From: Desulfovibrio desulfuricans DSM 642
GTDB taxonomy: Bacteria; Desulfobacterota; Desulfovibrionia; Desulfovibrionales; Desulfovibrionaceae
NCBI RefSeq assembly: GCF_000420465.1
Contig: NZ_ATUZ01000017.1
Coordinates: forward strand, 62,001 to 126,000
Direction of reading: 5' to 3'
Length of the DNA: 64,000 bases
In this document: positions 31,407-42,420 of the stretch, one piece after another
How the letters are laid out: the number at the start of each line of letters is the position of its first letter
Position numbering within the stretch: position 1 is the stretch's first letter
Position numbers and translations under genes: made by a program
Notes under the pieces: model-generated
What the model saw: the letters and a program-made list of their open reading frames with translations, nothing else
Database searches by the model: none
What the model was told of the DNA's origin: nothing

Positions 31407-32540
31407 CTAATCCTCGCGGGTTACATCGTCCTCAAGGCGCAGCACATCGTGCCCAAGGGCGTAGTGCATCAGGCGTGGCCGGTCTGCGGATTTTTTGAGC
31501 GAATTGATAATGCGCGTCATGCGCCGCGTACCTTCAAGCACGCCGCCAAGATGCCCGGCAAGTTCGGTGAGGTCGTTGCGGGCGAGCGCGCGTTCCAGCT
31601 CCATGCCCAGCATGCGCCCGCGCGAATTTTCAGGAAACTCGGCCAGCAGCTCGCGCGCAAGGCGCAGGCTGCGCGCCTGGTTTGCGTCCAGGTCTTCCAC
31701 CAGTTCGCCGCAATACTCCGCCTGATTGCGCATGACGTTCAGGGCGTTGTTGCCGTAGTGGGCCATGGCTCCGGCGGCTTTTTCCAGCGTGTCGCGGGCA
31801 ACGGCCACGCGGCGGCCCACGGTGAGCGAAACAATGCTGGCACATTTTGAAAGAAAACGTTCGTCAAAGCTTTCAAAGCCATACTCACGTTTGGTATACA
31901 ACATTACCAGGCCGAAAGGAGGCTTGTTGCTGCGCTCGCGCAGCACAAAGGCCAGACGCGAACGGTAGCCTTCCTTGTAGATGATGCAGTCGAACGATTC
32001 GCCGCCCATGGCCAGGGCCTGAAGGTTGTTGGACACCACATAGCGGACGTGCCCTTCAAGAATGGCGCGCATCACCGGGTGTTCGCGCAGGCCTTCCTCC
32101 AGCATGGGGGTTACGATGGGAATGCTGCCGCCGTCCACCTGATTGGCCGAGCGCGCCACCCATTCGCCATTGGCATTGCGCAGGCGGCACACGTACATAT
32201 CAGCGTACAGGGCGTGGACAAGAATTTCAGCGCTTTGCCGCAGCACTTCCCCAGGAGGGGCCATGCGGTCGGCAATGGCAAGCAGATCGTTGGAAACGCG
32301 CAGCAGCATTTCAGTGTCGTTCTGCATGGCAGATATGGAGGTGAGCAGCATAAGCAGGCAGCGCCAGCTGCGCATGGGCACCCCGCGCAGGCAGGGGTGA
32401 TAACCGGTGTTGAGAGAGCGCTTTGCGGCGGGCAGCAGGGCAATGGCAGCGGCGCGCATCTCGGGTGGCGCATATTTGAGGAGTCGCTTGATTTCTTCGC
32501 GAATGTATTCTGGCGAATGCTGGGACACGGTTTGCTCCAT
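31407..32540 (-). CDS. GAF-domain protein with histidine-kinase-like helical region but no ATPase domain
   Basis: A 377-residue protein I cannot name. Residues 1-75 are helical, with a regularly spaced start. Residues 85-240 resemble a GAF sensor domain (RQSAEILVHALYADMYVCRL, then FGLVMLYTKREYGFESFDERFLSKCASIVSLTVG). Residues 250-345 form two long helices beginning AGAMAHYGNNALNVMRNQAE, which look like the dimerisation/H-box region of histidine kinases, but the protein ends without an HATPase domain. There is no membrane segment. It starts the operon with the SulP permease (2-base gap) and dus, so it may sense an intracellular ligand linked to anion transport. Confidence 0.7.
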   Translation of the reverse strand: MEQTVSQHSPEYIREEIKRLLKYAPPEMRAAAIALLPAAKRSLNTGYHPCLRGVPMRSWRCLLMLLTSISAMQNDTEMLLRVSNDLLAIADRMAPPGEVLRQSAEILVHALYADMYVCRLRNANGEWVARSANQVDGGSIPIVTPMLEEGLREHPVMRAILEGHVRYVVSNNLQALAMGGESFDCIIYKEGYRSRLAFVLRERSNKPPFGLVMLYTKREYGFESFDERFLSKCASIVSLTVGRRVAVARDTLEKAAGAMAHYGNNALNVMRNQAEYCGELVEDLDANQARSLRLARELLAEFPENSRGRMLGMELERALARNDLTELAGHLGGVLEGTRRMTRIINSLKKSADRPRLMHYALGHDVLRLEDDVTRED

Positions 32541-32832
32541 TTCCCCGGGGTGCCTGTGGTGACTGGCAGCATGGGGAACCGGCGCGGCTATGCGCGTATT
32601 AAGACGTTGTTGCCCGGGCTGAACCGCCTGATTCCCAGAGGGATGGCCGCCTTGGGCGCTCTTTTGAGGCCAGTGCGGCGGCTTTCGCGCGCGTGGCGTG
32701 CAAGCCTTTTTTCACAGAAATAAGTATAGGTGGGAAAAAAGGTCTGGTCAACGGTAGCTCATAAAAGGGGCCGTCTGTTCTGAATTAAAGTACACATTTT
32801 GTAAAGTGGTTTGTCTGGGATGTGTGGAGAAT
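32541..32832. other. Divergent intergenic region between the GAF protein and lytic transglycosylase genes
   Basis: No gene is supported here. The first half (to about 32700) is GC-rich with open shadow frames; the second half is AT-richer. I see no clear promoter for the GAF gene. The part 32770-32830 upstream of the sigma-54-like element could hold activator sites, but no convincing palindrome is present. Confidence 0.35.
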
Positions 32833-32848
32833 TGGCAAAGGAATTGCA
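32833..32848 (+). promoter_or_regulatory. Sigma-54 (RpoN)-type promoter for the lytic transglycosylase gene
   Basis: TGGCA (32833-32837), six bases and TTGCA (32844-32848). The GG and GC dinucleotides have the exact spacing of the -24/-12 consensus, and the T before TGGCA also matches. It lies 136 bases upstream of the ATG at 32984, which would leave a leader of about 125 bases. Confidence 0.55.
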
Positions 32849-32983
32849 AGAAGTGTTGCGGAAGATTCTCGGCTGTCGGATTTCCGACGCATATCCTGCC
32901 TGCGGGCAGGGTGCATGAGATCAGCCCTACAACCGTCAGACGGCGGCAGGCTCAAGGCCGTGCCGACGCCCACGGGGATGCCC

Positions 32984-34216
32984 ATGAAACAACGTAACAC
33001 AATATTGCTCATATCGCTCGGCCTTGCCGCCGCCTTGCTGGTGCTCGGTCTGCTGGCCGGTTTTGTGCCGCAGAGCGAGGGGCCGGAACTGCGCCGACGC
33101 GCCAGCGGCATGGTGGCCCGCCTGCGTCCCGAAGACATGCCCATTCCCATTCAGGCGCAGGGTGACGGCATACGCCAGTGGGCCGTGCGCGGGGCGGTGG
33201 AGCCGCACTCTGGACAGACATCCGGGGGCAGTCCGCAGACGCGTCAGCCTGTTGATGCCAGCACATCTGCACGCCCGGTATCTGCTGCGGACAAAATGCA
33301 GGGGACATCCTCTGCCTCGGGTTCTGCCTCGGGTAAGGCCACGGGTCAGACTCTGGTCAGGCGCATTGTCTCCTTTGGTTCGGGCGGCGTCATCCTTGAT
33401 ACTGGCGAGCCATCACTGGCCTTTTCCGGCGACGCGCAGGGCGATTTTGCCCCGCTGCTGGCCTTGGACGGCGTGTCCAGCCCGCTTCTGGTCAGCAACC
33501 AGCCCCGCGATTACGGCGATGCCCTTGATGCGGCGGGCCGCCCGCTGCGCTGGGTGACGCCCACGGCCATGATGGCGGGCTATTCGCCCCGCGTGGTGCG
33601 CAGGGCAGCTATTGAAGTGCTGCGTCACGGTACGGTTTTTGATAACTTTGTGGGCGATATTGACGATAACGACATGGAAAAACTACAGGCCAGAGCCCGC
33701 CGTTATCAGAATCTGGTGGAGAATTTTTCGCGCCGATACAATTTGAGCACCGAGCTTGTGTACGCCATCATCCACAGCGAAAGCGACTTTTCGCCAACCC
33801 TGGTCAGCAACAAGTCGGCCATGGGCCTCATGCAGGTAGTGCCGGATACCGCCAACGACGAGGTGCACAAATACCTTTACGGGCGCATGGGCGACGTGGG
33901 TTTTGACGACCTGCGCGTGCCGGAAACCAACATCCGCTATGGCACCACCTACCTGCACATCCTGTTTACCCGGTATTTTTCCGGGGTGCACAACCCGCTG
34001 GCAAGGGAATATTGCGCAATTGCCGCCTACAATATGGGGCCGAACCGTTTTCTGCGGCTCTACGGCAAAACCATGGAAGAAGCCGTGGACAACATAAACT
34101 CCATGACGGTTGACGCCTTTTACAGGGATCTTGCCACGCGTCTGCCAGCCCGTGAAACACGTTTCTACGTTGCCCGGGTGCAGAGAATGAAGGCTCAGTA
34201 CGCCTCACTGCGCTGA
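32984..34216 (+). CDS. Membrane-bound lytic murein transglycosylase (MltC-like)
   Basis: A 410-residue envelope enzyme that cleaves peptidoglycan glycan strands with 1,6-anhydro product formation. One N-terminal membrane segment (residues 6-28) anchors it to the inner membrane; there is no lipobox. A proline/serine-rich linker follows (70-120), then an MltC-type N-domain (about 125-240), then the SLT lysozyme-like domain with catalytic E266 in IIHSESDFSP, the GLMQVVPDTA motif and AAYNMGPNR. GGGG precedes the ATG; an ATG two codons upstream is possible. A sigma-54-like promoter lies upstream. The OmpH-like lipoprotein gene follows. Confidence 0.88.
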   Translation: MKQRNTILLISLGLAAALLVLGLLAGFVPQSEGPELRRRASGMVARLRPEDMPIPIQAQGDGIRQWAVRGAVEPHSGQTSGGSPQTRQPVDASTSARPVSAADKMQGTSSASGSASGKATGQTLVRRIVSFGSGGVILDTGEPSLAFSGDAQGDFAPLLALDGVSSPLLVSNQPRDYGDALDAAGRPLRWVTPTAMMAGYSPRVVRRAAIEVLRHGTVFDNFVGDIDDNDMEKLQARARRYQNLVENFSRRYNLSTELVYAIIHSESDFSPTLVSNKSAMGLMQVVPDTANDEVHKYLYGRMGDVGFDDLRVPETNIRYGTTYLHILFTRYFSGVHNPLAREYCAIAAYNMGPNRFLRLYGKTMEEAVDNINSMTVDAFYRDLATRLPARETRFYVARVQRMKAQYASLR

Positions 34217-34371
34217 TGTGGATTTCCCTCGCACAGGGGCGCGCGCAAAGCACCGCCCAAGAGGGGATTTCAGCGAAAAATGGTTGTGGTGCCTATAAAA
34301 ACAACGTACATGTTCTTCAACGCCGAGCCCCAACTCTATGCCCGGCATTTATTAGAGGAGTGGTCACAACC

Positions 34372-34932
34372 ATGCGAATCCGTTTTTTTATGCCGTTGGC
34401 TCTGCTGCTGAGTTTCATGCTTTTTGCCTGCCAACAGGGCGACAATAATGCCCAGCCCAAGGTGGCGGTGGTGGATATGGCGCGCGTGATGCGCGATAGC
34501 GAACCCGGCAAGGCCGGCGTGAAGTTCCTTGAAAGCCTTCAGGGCGACATGCAGACCAAGCTTAACGACATCCAGCAGCGCCTGGAAGCCAACCCCAAGG
34601 ACGCTGAAGCGCAGAAAGAACTGCAGGCCGTCTACATGTCTGCCCAGCAGCGCATGCAGGTGGAACAGCAGAATGTTGTAAACCTGCTGTATGATGCCAT
34701 TCAGCGCGTGATCAATACCTATCGCACCGAAAAGGGCTATGCCGTCATCATCAGCACTGAAGCTGTCGCCGCTTTTGATTCCAAGAGCGACGTGACCAAT
34801 GAAGTGCTGGAACTTGTGAACAAGCAGAAGCTTGATTTCAAGTCTGTGAAGCCCGAAGCTGAAAAGGCTCCTGAAGCCGCCCCCAAGGCCGAAACGCCCA
34901 AGGACGACAAGGCTGCCAAGGCCAAGAAGTAA
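34372..34932 (+). CDS. OmpH/Skp-family lipoprotein
   Basis: A 186-residue lipoprotein precursor. The signal peptide ends in a lipobox, LFAC, so the cysteine at about residue 21 is lipidated. The next 120 residues are mostly helical and fit the Skp/OmpH fold: VAVVDMARVMRDSE at the start, a coiled-coil arm (KLNDIQQRLEANPKDAEAQKEL), and YAVIISTEAVAAFDSKSDVT at the end. A lysine/alanine/proline-rich tail of 30 residues closes it. Skp chaperones hold outer-membrane proteins in the periplasm, but they are normally soluble, so the lipid anchor is unusual. GAGGAG lies about 11 bases before the ATG. It lies 155 bases after the transglycosylase and ends at a strong terminator. Confidence 0.8.
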   Translation: MRIRFFMPLALLLSFMLFACQQGDNNAQPKVAVVDMARVMRDSEPGKAGVKFLESLQGDMQTKLNDIQQRLEANPKDAEAQKELQAVYMSAQQRMQVEQQNVVNLLYDAIQRVINTYRTEKGYAVIISTEAVAAFDSKSDVTNEVLELVNKQKLDFKSVKPEAEKAPEAAPKAETPKDDKAAKAKK

Positions 34933-34974
34933 GACAGATTCTTTCGGCTGTATCTGACGGCTGAATGTTTGGTA

Positions 34975-35006
34975 AAGCCCTTCGTCATTGACGGAGGGCT
35001 TTTTTA
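34975..35006 (+). terminator. Terminator after the OmpH-like lipoprotein gene
   Basis: AAGCCCTTCGTC (34975-34986) pairs with GACGGAGGGCTT (34990-35001) with one wobble, followed by TTTTT. Confidence 0.88.
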
Positions 35007-35132
35007 TGGCCTGTTTGCGGGTTTGGCTGAGGCTGAGCTGAAAAGCGGGCGATGGCGAAGCTCTGGCAAAAGGTTGGCAATTGTTTGAAGCAGATGATAT
35101 AATTTTTGTAATATTCTGTAATTATACAGGTT

Positions 35133-35162
35133 AAAAACTGTTTGAACGAACAAACAGTTTTT
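35133..35162. promoter_or_regulatory. Perfect 12-bp inverted repeat upstream of the AEC permease gene
   Basis: AAAAACTGTTTG (35133-35144) and CAAACAGTTTTT (35151-35162) are separated by AACGAA. It lies in an AT-rich stretch 95 bases before the start codon. The length and symmetry fit a dimeric repressor operator; as a hairpin it ends in TTTTT on both strands, so a bidirectional terminator is the alternative. Confidence 0.5.
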
Positions 35163-35256
35163 ACTGGACAAGGTGGACAAGCCGCGCCATAGTTTCGCCG
35201 TCGCCAGCCGGGTATGCCGGTGGGTGAAAAACGCATCCGAATGGAAAAGGTTGATT

Positions 35257-36240
35257 ATGTTTCAAGCGCTGTTTGCCGTCATGCCCGTATTCCTGATTAT
35301 TGGCGCGGGCGTTCTTTTGCGCAGTCGCGATGTATTGCCCGAAAACGCTGGCCCTGTTCTTGGCATTTATGTGCTCAAGCTGGCTCTGCCGTTGCTGATT
35401 CTGCACCTGCTGGCCGGGGCCAGCCTGAAGGATCTTGCCCACTGGGCTTTCTGGGGGGGCATTCTTGGTTCCCAGCTTGTGATGTACTGCCTTGGCTACG
35501 TGGGCGACAAAATTTTCTGCCGCCGCGGCGTGGGGCCGGGCGTCATTGCCGGGCTTTCCTGTTCCGCCTGCAATGCCGCCTTTGTGGGGCTGCCCATCGT
35601 GTCCAATCTGTTCCCCGGTAATGCCGCAGCCATGCTCATTGCCGGTCTTTGCACCCTCACGCCCAATGTGGTCATGATCATCGGGCAGTCCCGTCTGGAT
35701 GCCCTGGCCGGGTCGCTGGCCTGGGACGGCGGCAATCCCCTGAAATTTGTGGGTAAGCTCCTGAAGGTCTTCATCCTTGGCAACCCCATTCTGCTTTCGA
35801 CCCTGGCTGGCATAGCGCTTTCCGCCTCCGGGCTCGGGTTGTGGGCTCCGCTTGACCGCGCGGTGAGCCTTGTGGGCTACACTGCGGCCCCCTGCATGCT
35901 GCTGGCTCTGGGGCTGGATTTGCGGCAAAAACTGGTGGTGGCTACGCGTCAGGCGCACGGACACGCCATTGCGCGGCAAGCGTGGTTTATTCTCTGCAAG
36001 CTGGTGCTGCACCCGCTGCTGTGCTGGGCCATGCTGGCGGCCTTGGGTGTTTCGGGCCTGTGGCTCGTGATCAGCGTGATTGTCAGCGCCACGGCTACAG
36101 CTCTGGTGGTGACGGTCATCGCCGAGGTGTACAGCACCGTGCCGGAAGAAGCGGCCCTCACGGCGGTGGTCGCCAACGGGCTGAGTATTTTTACCCTGAC
36201 AGGTTTTGTATGGGGTTTTCAGGCCTTGGGTATGGTTTAG
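35257..36240 (+). CDS. AEC-family permease (auxin efflux carrier / malonate-malate transporter-like)
   Basis: A 327-residue integral membrane protein with about ten hydrophobic segments, in the two-times-five arrangement of the AEC family. Typical elements are FQALFAVMPVFLIIGAGVLL at the start, LPLLILHLL, a CNAAFVGLPI stretch in the fourth segment, and TALVVTVIAEVY near the end. Bacterial AEC members carry dicarboxylates such as malate or malonate, or amino-acid derivatives; the substrate cannot be read from the sequence. AAAAGG precedes the ATG at 35257; the longer frame upstream lacks a ribosome site. It is a single-gene unit behind the 35133-35162 inverted repeat and ends at the bidirectional terminator shared with lipA. 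Confidence 0.88.
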   Translation: MFQALFAVMPVFLIIGAGVLLRSRDVLPENAGPVLGIYVLKLALPLLILHLLAGASLKDLAHWAFWGGILGSQLVMYCLGYVGDKIFCRRGVGPGVIAGLSCSACNAAFVGLPIVSNLFPGNAAAMLIAGLCTLTPNVVMIIGQSRLDALAGSLAWDGGNPLKFVGKLLKVFILGNPILLSTLAGIALSASGLGLWAPLDRAVSLVGYTAAPCMLLALGLDLRQKLVVATRQAHGHAIARQAWFILCKLVLHPLLCWAMLAALGVSGLWLVISVIVSATATALVVTVIAEVYSTVPEEAALTAVVANGLSIFTLTGFVWGFQALGMV

Positions 36241-36264
36241 CCGGGTCTTGAAATTTGAGAAAAG

Positions 36265-36316
36265 AAAAGCGGGCTTTGTTCTCCGGCGGTGATCCTGGGA
36301 GCAAAGCCCGCTTTTT
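36265..36316. terminator. Bidirectional terminator between the AEC permease gene and lipA
   Basis: AAAAGCGGGCTTTG (36265-36278) pairs perfectly with 36302-36315. T-runs follow in both directions. Confidence 0.85.
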
Positions 36317-36366
36317 ATGGTTGCGCGGCTGGTGCGGGTAGAGGCTGACCAGCGACGGGCCAGCAA

Positions 36367-37248
36367 TCAGGCAAAGTTGGCTGCGTGGTAGCTGCTGCGC
36401 ACCAGCGGGCCGGAAAACACGTGGTGCAAACCCAGCGATTTGCCGTAGGCGGCGTACTCGTCAAACTGTTCCGGCGTCACATAGCGGTCAAGCTTGTGGT
36501 GTTGGCTTGTGGGCGGCAGATATTGGCCGATGGTCACAATGGAGCAGCCTACCGTGCGCAGGTCCTTGATCACCTCAAGCACTTGCGCGTCTGTTTCGCC
36601 CAGCCCCACCATGAGGCCGCTTTTGGCCGTCATGCCGCAGTCGTTCACGCGGCGCAGCAGTTCCAGGCTTTGTTCGTAATCGGCCTGGGGGCGCACCTGC
36701 GCATAGAGCGCGGGGTGCGTTTCCACATTGTGGTTGATGATATGGGGTTTGGCGTCCATGACCGTGCGCAGGGCATCGGCGTTGCCCTGAAAATCGGGGA
36801 TAAGCACTTCAACACTGCTCTGCGGCAGGGCCTCACGGAGCGCCTGAATGACGGCGGCAAACTGGGTGGAGCCACCGTCCGCAAGATCATCGCGCGTCAC
36901 AGAAGTGACAACCACATGCCTGAGCCCCAGGGTCACGGCGGCCTGAGCCACGCGTTGCGGCTCCGTGGGATCGGGGGCGCTGGTCTGGCCGGGGTGTATA
37001 TTGCAGAAGCGGCAGTTGCGCGTACAGGTTTCACCCAAAATCAGAAATGTGGCCGTGCCGGAAGAAAAGCATTCCTGCCGGTTGGGACAGTTGGCCTCCT
37101 TGCACACGGTGGAAAGCCCCTGCTCGTTCAGCAGAGCGGATGTGGTGAAAAAGCGCCTGTCGGAGGCCAGCGGTCGGCGCAGCCAGGCGGGCTTGCGCAG
37201 AGGGGCATTGGCAGAACCGGAATTGTCGGAAGAATCGGGTTGGGTCAT
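36367..37248 (-). CDS. lipA: Lipoyl synthase
   Basis: LipA inserts two sulfur atoms into protein-bound octanoyl groups by radical SAM chemistry. The 293-residue enzyme has both cluster motifs: the auxiliary CxxxxCxxxxxC (C-KEAN-C-PNRQE-C) and the SAM motif CTRNCRFCNI. The C-terminal RSSYHA segment holds the conserved serine that ligates the auxiliary cluster. The start at 37248 has AAGGA about 10 bases upstream; the longer frame overlaps lipB and lacks a ribosome site. lipB lies 92 bases upstream in the same direction, so both steps of lipoate assembly are together. The glycine cleavage system or 2-oxoacid dehydrogenases would be the targets; none lies in this window. Confidence 0.96.
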   Translation of the reverse strand: MTQPDSSDNSGSANAPLRKPAWLRRPLASDRRFFTTSALLNEQGLSTVCKEANCPNRQECFSSGTATFLILGETCTRNCRFCNIHPGQTSAPDPTEPQRVAQAAVTLGLRHVVVTSVTRDDLADGGSTQFAAVIQALREALPQSSVEVLIPDFQGNADALRTVMDAKPHIINHNVETHPALYAQVRPQADYEQSLELLRRVNDCGMTAKSGLMVGLGETDAQVLEVIKDLRTVGCSIVTIGQYLPPTSQHHKLDRYVTPEQFDEYAAYGKSLGLHHVFSGPLVRSSYHAANFA

Positions 37249-37340
37249 CTGTTTCGTCCTTGCTAGGGCACCTGCGGCGGCATGCCGCAAATTGCCTGAT
37301 CTGGTGTTGGGCTTGTGATTTGATTCGTCCTGCATACCCG

Positions 37341-38039
37341 TTACGGTTGGGCCACGAGCAGCGCTTCGCAGGCTTGCGCCGATTGCAAGGGCGGCAGCGG
37401 TTGGCTGAAAACCTCGCAAAAAGCCTCAAGAAAGCATGCTTTCACCGCGTCCATAGTCGCCGGGTCGCCGTTCTGCTCCCGTTGCACCGAGGTTGCGGTC
37501 ACGCCGTCAAGGCCGCAGGGGGTGATGATGTTGAAGAGGGAAAGATCCTGGTCCACATTCATGGCCAGACCGTGCAGGGTCACGTGGCGCTGCACGGCAA
37601 TGCCCAGCGAGGCAATCTTGCTGCCGCCCACCCATACGCCTGGAAAACCCGGCTTGCGGGCCGCTTCAATGCCAAAGCGCCGTACCGTGCGGATGGCTGT
37701 TTCTTCCACATCATACACATAGGCCCGGACGCCGCCGGAGCGTTTTTTCAGGTTGATGATGGGGTAGGCCACCAGCTGTCCGGGAAAATGGCAGGTAATA
37801 TTGCCGCCGCGCGTGCTGTGCACAACATCCACGGCTGAACCCCACAGGCTGGCGAGGTTGGGGGGCAGATTCTCCTGGCCGGAGTTTTTACCAAGGGTGA
37901 CGGTGGGCGGATGCTCCAGAAGCAGCAGAATGTCGTCGCCGCCCTGAAGCACGTAAGCCTGCGCCTGTTTTTGTATTTCAAAGGCGCGCTGGTAGGCGGC
38001 GCAGCCGAGATCAAATGCGTACATGTGAGCCTTGGGCAT
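37341..38039 (-). CDS. lipB: Octanoyl-(ACP) protein transferase
   Basis: LipB moves octanoate from acyl carrier protein to lipoyl domains. About 232 residues with the family motifs: LEHPPTVTLGKNSG, RGGNITCHFPGQLVAYPI, the lysine in GSKIASLGIAVQRHVTLHG, and the catalytic cysteine in ITPCGLDG. The start is uncertain. The ATG at 38039 has no good ribosome site. A TTG five codons earlier (38054) has GAGGG three to four bases upstream and may be the true start. lipA follows by 92 bases. Confidence 0.93.
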   Translation of the reverse strand: MPKAHMYAFDLGCAAYQRAFEIQKQAQAYVLQGGDDILLLLEHPPTVTLGKNSGQENLPPNLASLWGSAVDVVHSTRGGNITCHFPGQLVAYPIINLKKRSGGVRAYVYDVEETAIRTVRRFGIEAARKPGFPGVWVGGSKIASLGIAVQRHVTLHGLAMNVDQDLSLFNIITPCGLDGVTATSVQREQNGDPATMDAVKACFLEAFCEVFSQPLPPLQSAQACEALLVAQP

Positions 38040-38151
38040 TGTAGGTTGATGCAAAAAGCCCTCATAGCGGCTTGCAGCCTCGGCGTCCAGCGTTTGCGGC
38101 GCGCAGAGGCGGGCGGGGCATGACGCCGTGACGGATCAGGGCGCAGCGGAA

Positions 38152-39606
38152 TCAGGCCAGATCGCAGGGCATGGAGGTCTGGGAAAGGTAGACAAGCTCT
38201 TCAACCATTTCCAGAAGCTCGGCCAGAATGCCCCCGCCGTTCATGGGGTGCCCGAACAGCGATTCCCGCTGGTGGTCAAGCCCGCGCTTGTCAATGGCGT
38301 CCGGCATTGTGGGGGAGAGGGTTTCCGCAAGGCGGCAGGCCAGAAAATAATCTTCCGCCCCGGCGGCAAACAGGCCCTCGAGCTTGGCAAAGCGCGGGGC
38401 CACCTGCTGCCAGTAGGCCAGCGCCGCCGCAGACGGCTCAAGGCTTGCCGCCGTGCACAGGGCCGCATGCAGGTTGTTGCAGGCCGCACCGGGCAGGCCC
38501 GTGCGCCAGCCCCACAGCCAGTGGGTGCGCCCAAAGAAAAGGTGGTGGGCCACTGCCAGATCAAGCAGCTCGCGCATGTGGCGCAGAGCGTCCAGCAGGG
38601 GGCCGCCCGAACCTTCTGGCCATGCGGCGCAGGGGTGGCGCAGCTGCCACAGGGGCACATCCTCGCGCGTTGGCTCAAGGCCTGTCATGCTGCGCAGCAA
38701 CTGGGCCAGCCACGCGTTGGCGTCGGGGCTGTGCGGTGTTTCAAGGTGCGAATAACTCAGCACATACCGCCCCTGCCCGTAAGTTCCGGTCACGGCCATG
38801 GGCTGACCTTCAAGAAAATCTGCCGAAAGATTCAGGCCATAAAGGTCGCGCCAGTGAGAAAAAACCTTCGTGGGCAGGCTTTGCAGGGGTAGATCCGCCA
38901 GCCAGAAGTCCGCATCCGGCGAACCGTAGGAGGCCAGCACCGTGACGTTGTCCTTTTTTTCAGGTGCAAAGCGCCCCGGCCACCAGACAGGCAGCGAGGG
39001 AAAAAATATTTCAGGCGCTGCTCCGCTCTGGGCCTGACGTGCGGCAGCGCGGCGAATACCGGGGCACAGGGGGGGAGTCGCGCCAGTATCATTGTGCCCG
39101 TTCACGGGCTGGCTGGCTGGCGCGGCGGGCCTGCGGGGCGAGAATTCATGCCCGCTGGCAACGTGGGCGCGCACATGCCCGGAAATAAGATGGTACAGAC
39201 GCTCAGGATAAGCGGCCCGCGCCCAGGGGCAGATATTCAGGCCGTGGTCGGGGTTTGGGTGGGTCAGGGCAAGGCCGGAACCGCCGCAAAAGCCCAGATA
39301 GTTGCCGCCGCGTTCCACCCACTGGCGCACGGCCTCGCGCCCGTTCTTGCCGAGGGCCGCAGCCTTGAGCCGCGCGTTGCCGCCGGGAACCAGCAGCAGG
39401 CGTACGCCCGCTGCGCCCTGTTGCGGGCCGCCATTGGGGCTGACGCCCCCCGGCTTGCCTAAATACGCGCCTTCGGCTATTTCTTGTCCCTTAACCAGGC
39501 GGCAGGGCAGTCCCAGCGCGCGAACAGCGCGCCAGGCCATGAGGCCCCAGATGTGGGACGCGTCCCATAAAATGCAGATTGGCTGTGCGGCAAACATATA
39601 CCGCAT
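38152..39606 (-). CDS. BPL_N domain protein (class I glutamine-amidotransferase-like), function unknown
   Basis: A protein of about 484 residues. The N-terminal part resembles the BPL_N family (the amidotransferase-like domain found in front of some biotin-protein ligases): VRLLLVPGGNARLK, then RQWVERGGNYLGFCGGSGLAL, where the cysteine in GFCGGS stands at the nucleophile-elbow position. The second half (from about 290) has no biotin-ligase motif and is rich in alanine, leucine and histidine; I do not recognise it. The first ATG (39606) overlaps the -10 element of a good minus-strand promoter; the second ATG, three codons later (39597), may be the real start. It is divergent from valS with only 28 bases between the first possible start codons. 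Confidence 0.72.
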   Translation of the reverse strand: MRYMFAAQPICILWDASHIWGLMAWRAVRALGLPCRLVKGQEIAEGAYLGKPGGVSPNGGPQQGAAGVRLLLVPGGNARLKAAALGKNGREAVRQWVERGGNYLGFCGGSGLALTHPNPDHGLNICPWARAAYPERLYHLISGHVRAHVASGHEFSPRRPAAPASQPVNGHNDTGATPPLCPGIRRAAARQAQSGAAPEIFFPSLPVWWPGRFAPEKKDNVTVLASYGSPDADFWLADLPLQSLPTKVFSHWRDLYGLNLSADFLEGQPMAVTGTYGQGRYVLSYSHLETPHSPDANAWLAQLLRSMTGLEPTREDVPLWQLRHPCAAWPEGSGGPLLDALRHMRELLDLAVAHHLFFGRTHWLWGWRTGLPGAACNNLHAALCTAASLEPSAAALAYWQQVAPRFAKLEGLFAAGAEDYFLACRLAETLSPTMPDAIDKRGLDHQRESLFGHPMNGGGILAELLEMVEELVYLSQTSMPCDLA

Positions 39607-39633
39607 TATCGCCGCCTTTCATGGAGAAAGCAA
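39605..39633 (-). promoter_or_regulatory. Candidate promoter for the BPL_N gene, giving a leaderless or nearly leaderless mRNA
   Basis: On the minus strand, TTGCTT (39628-39633), a 17-base spacer and GATAAT (39605-39610). The -10 hexamer includes part of the first ATG, so transcription would start near 39597-39599, at the second in-frame ATG. It also covers the valS ribosome site. Confidence 0.45.
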
Positions 39634-39634
39634 G

Positions 39635-42298
<2,664 letters not shown>

Positions 42299-42420
42299 TC
42301 GTCTGTAACCCTGACGGGTTGCTGTTTTTATACGCGGCGCGGACGACGGGCGGTTGCCTGTTGTCCGCGCCGCAGTTCCTGCGGGTGGCCTTGCTGCCCC
42401 TGTATACAAAAGAGGTTGGT

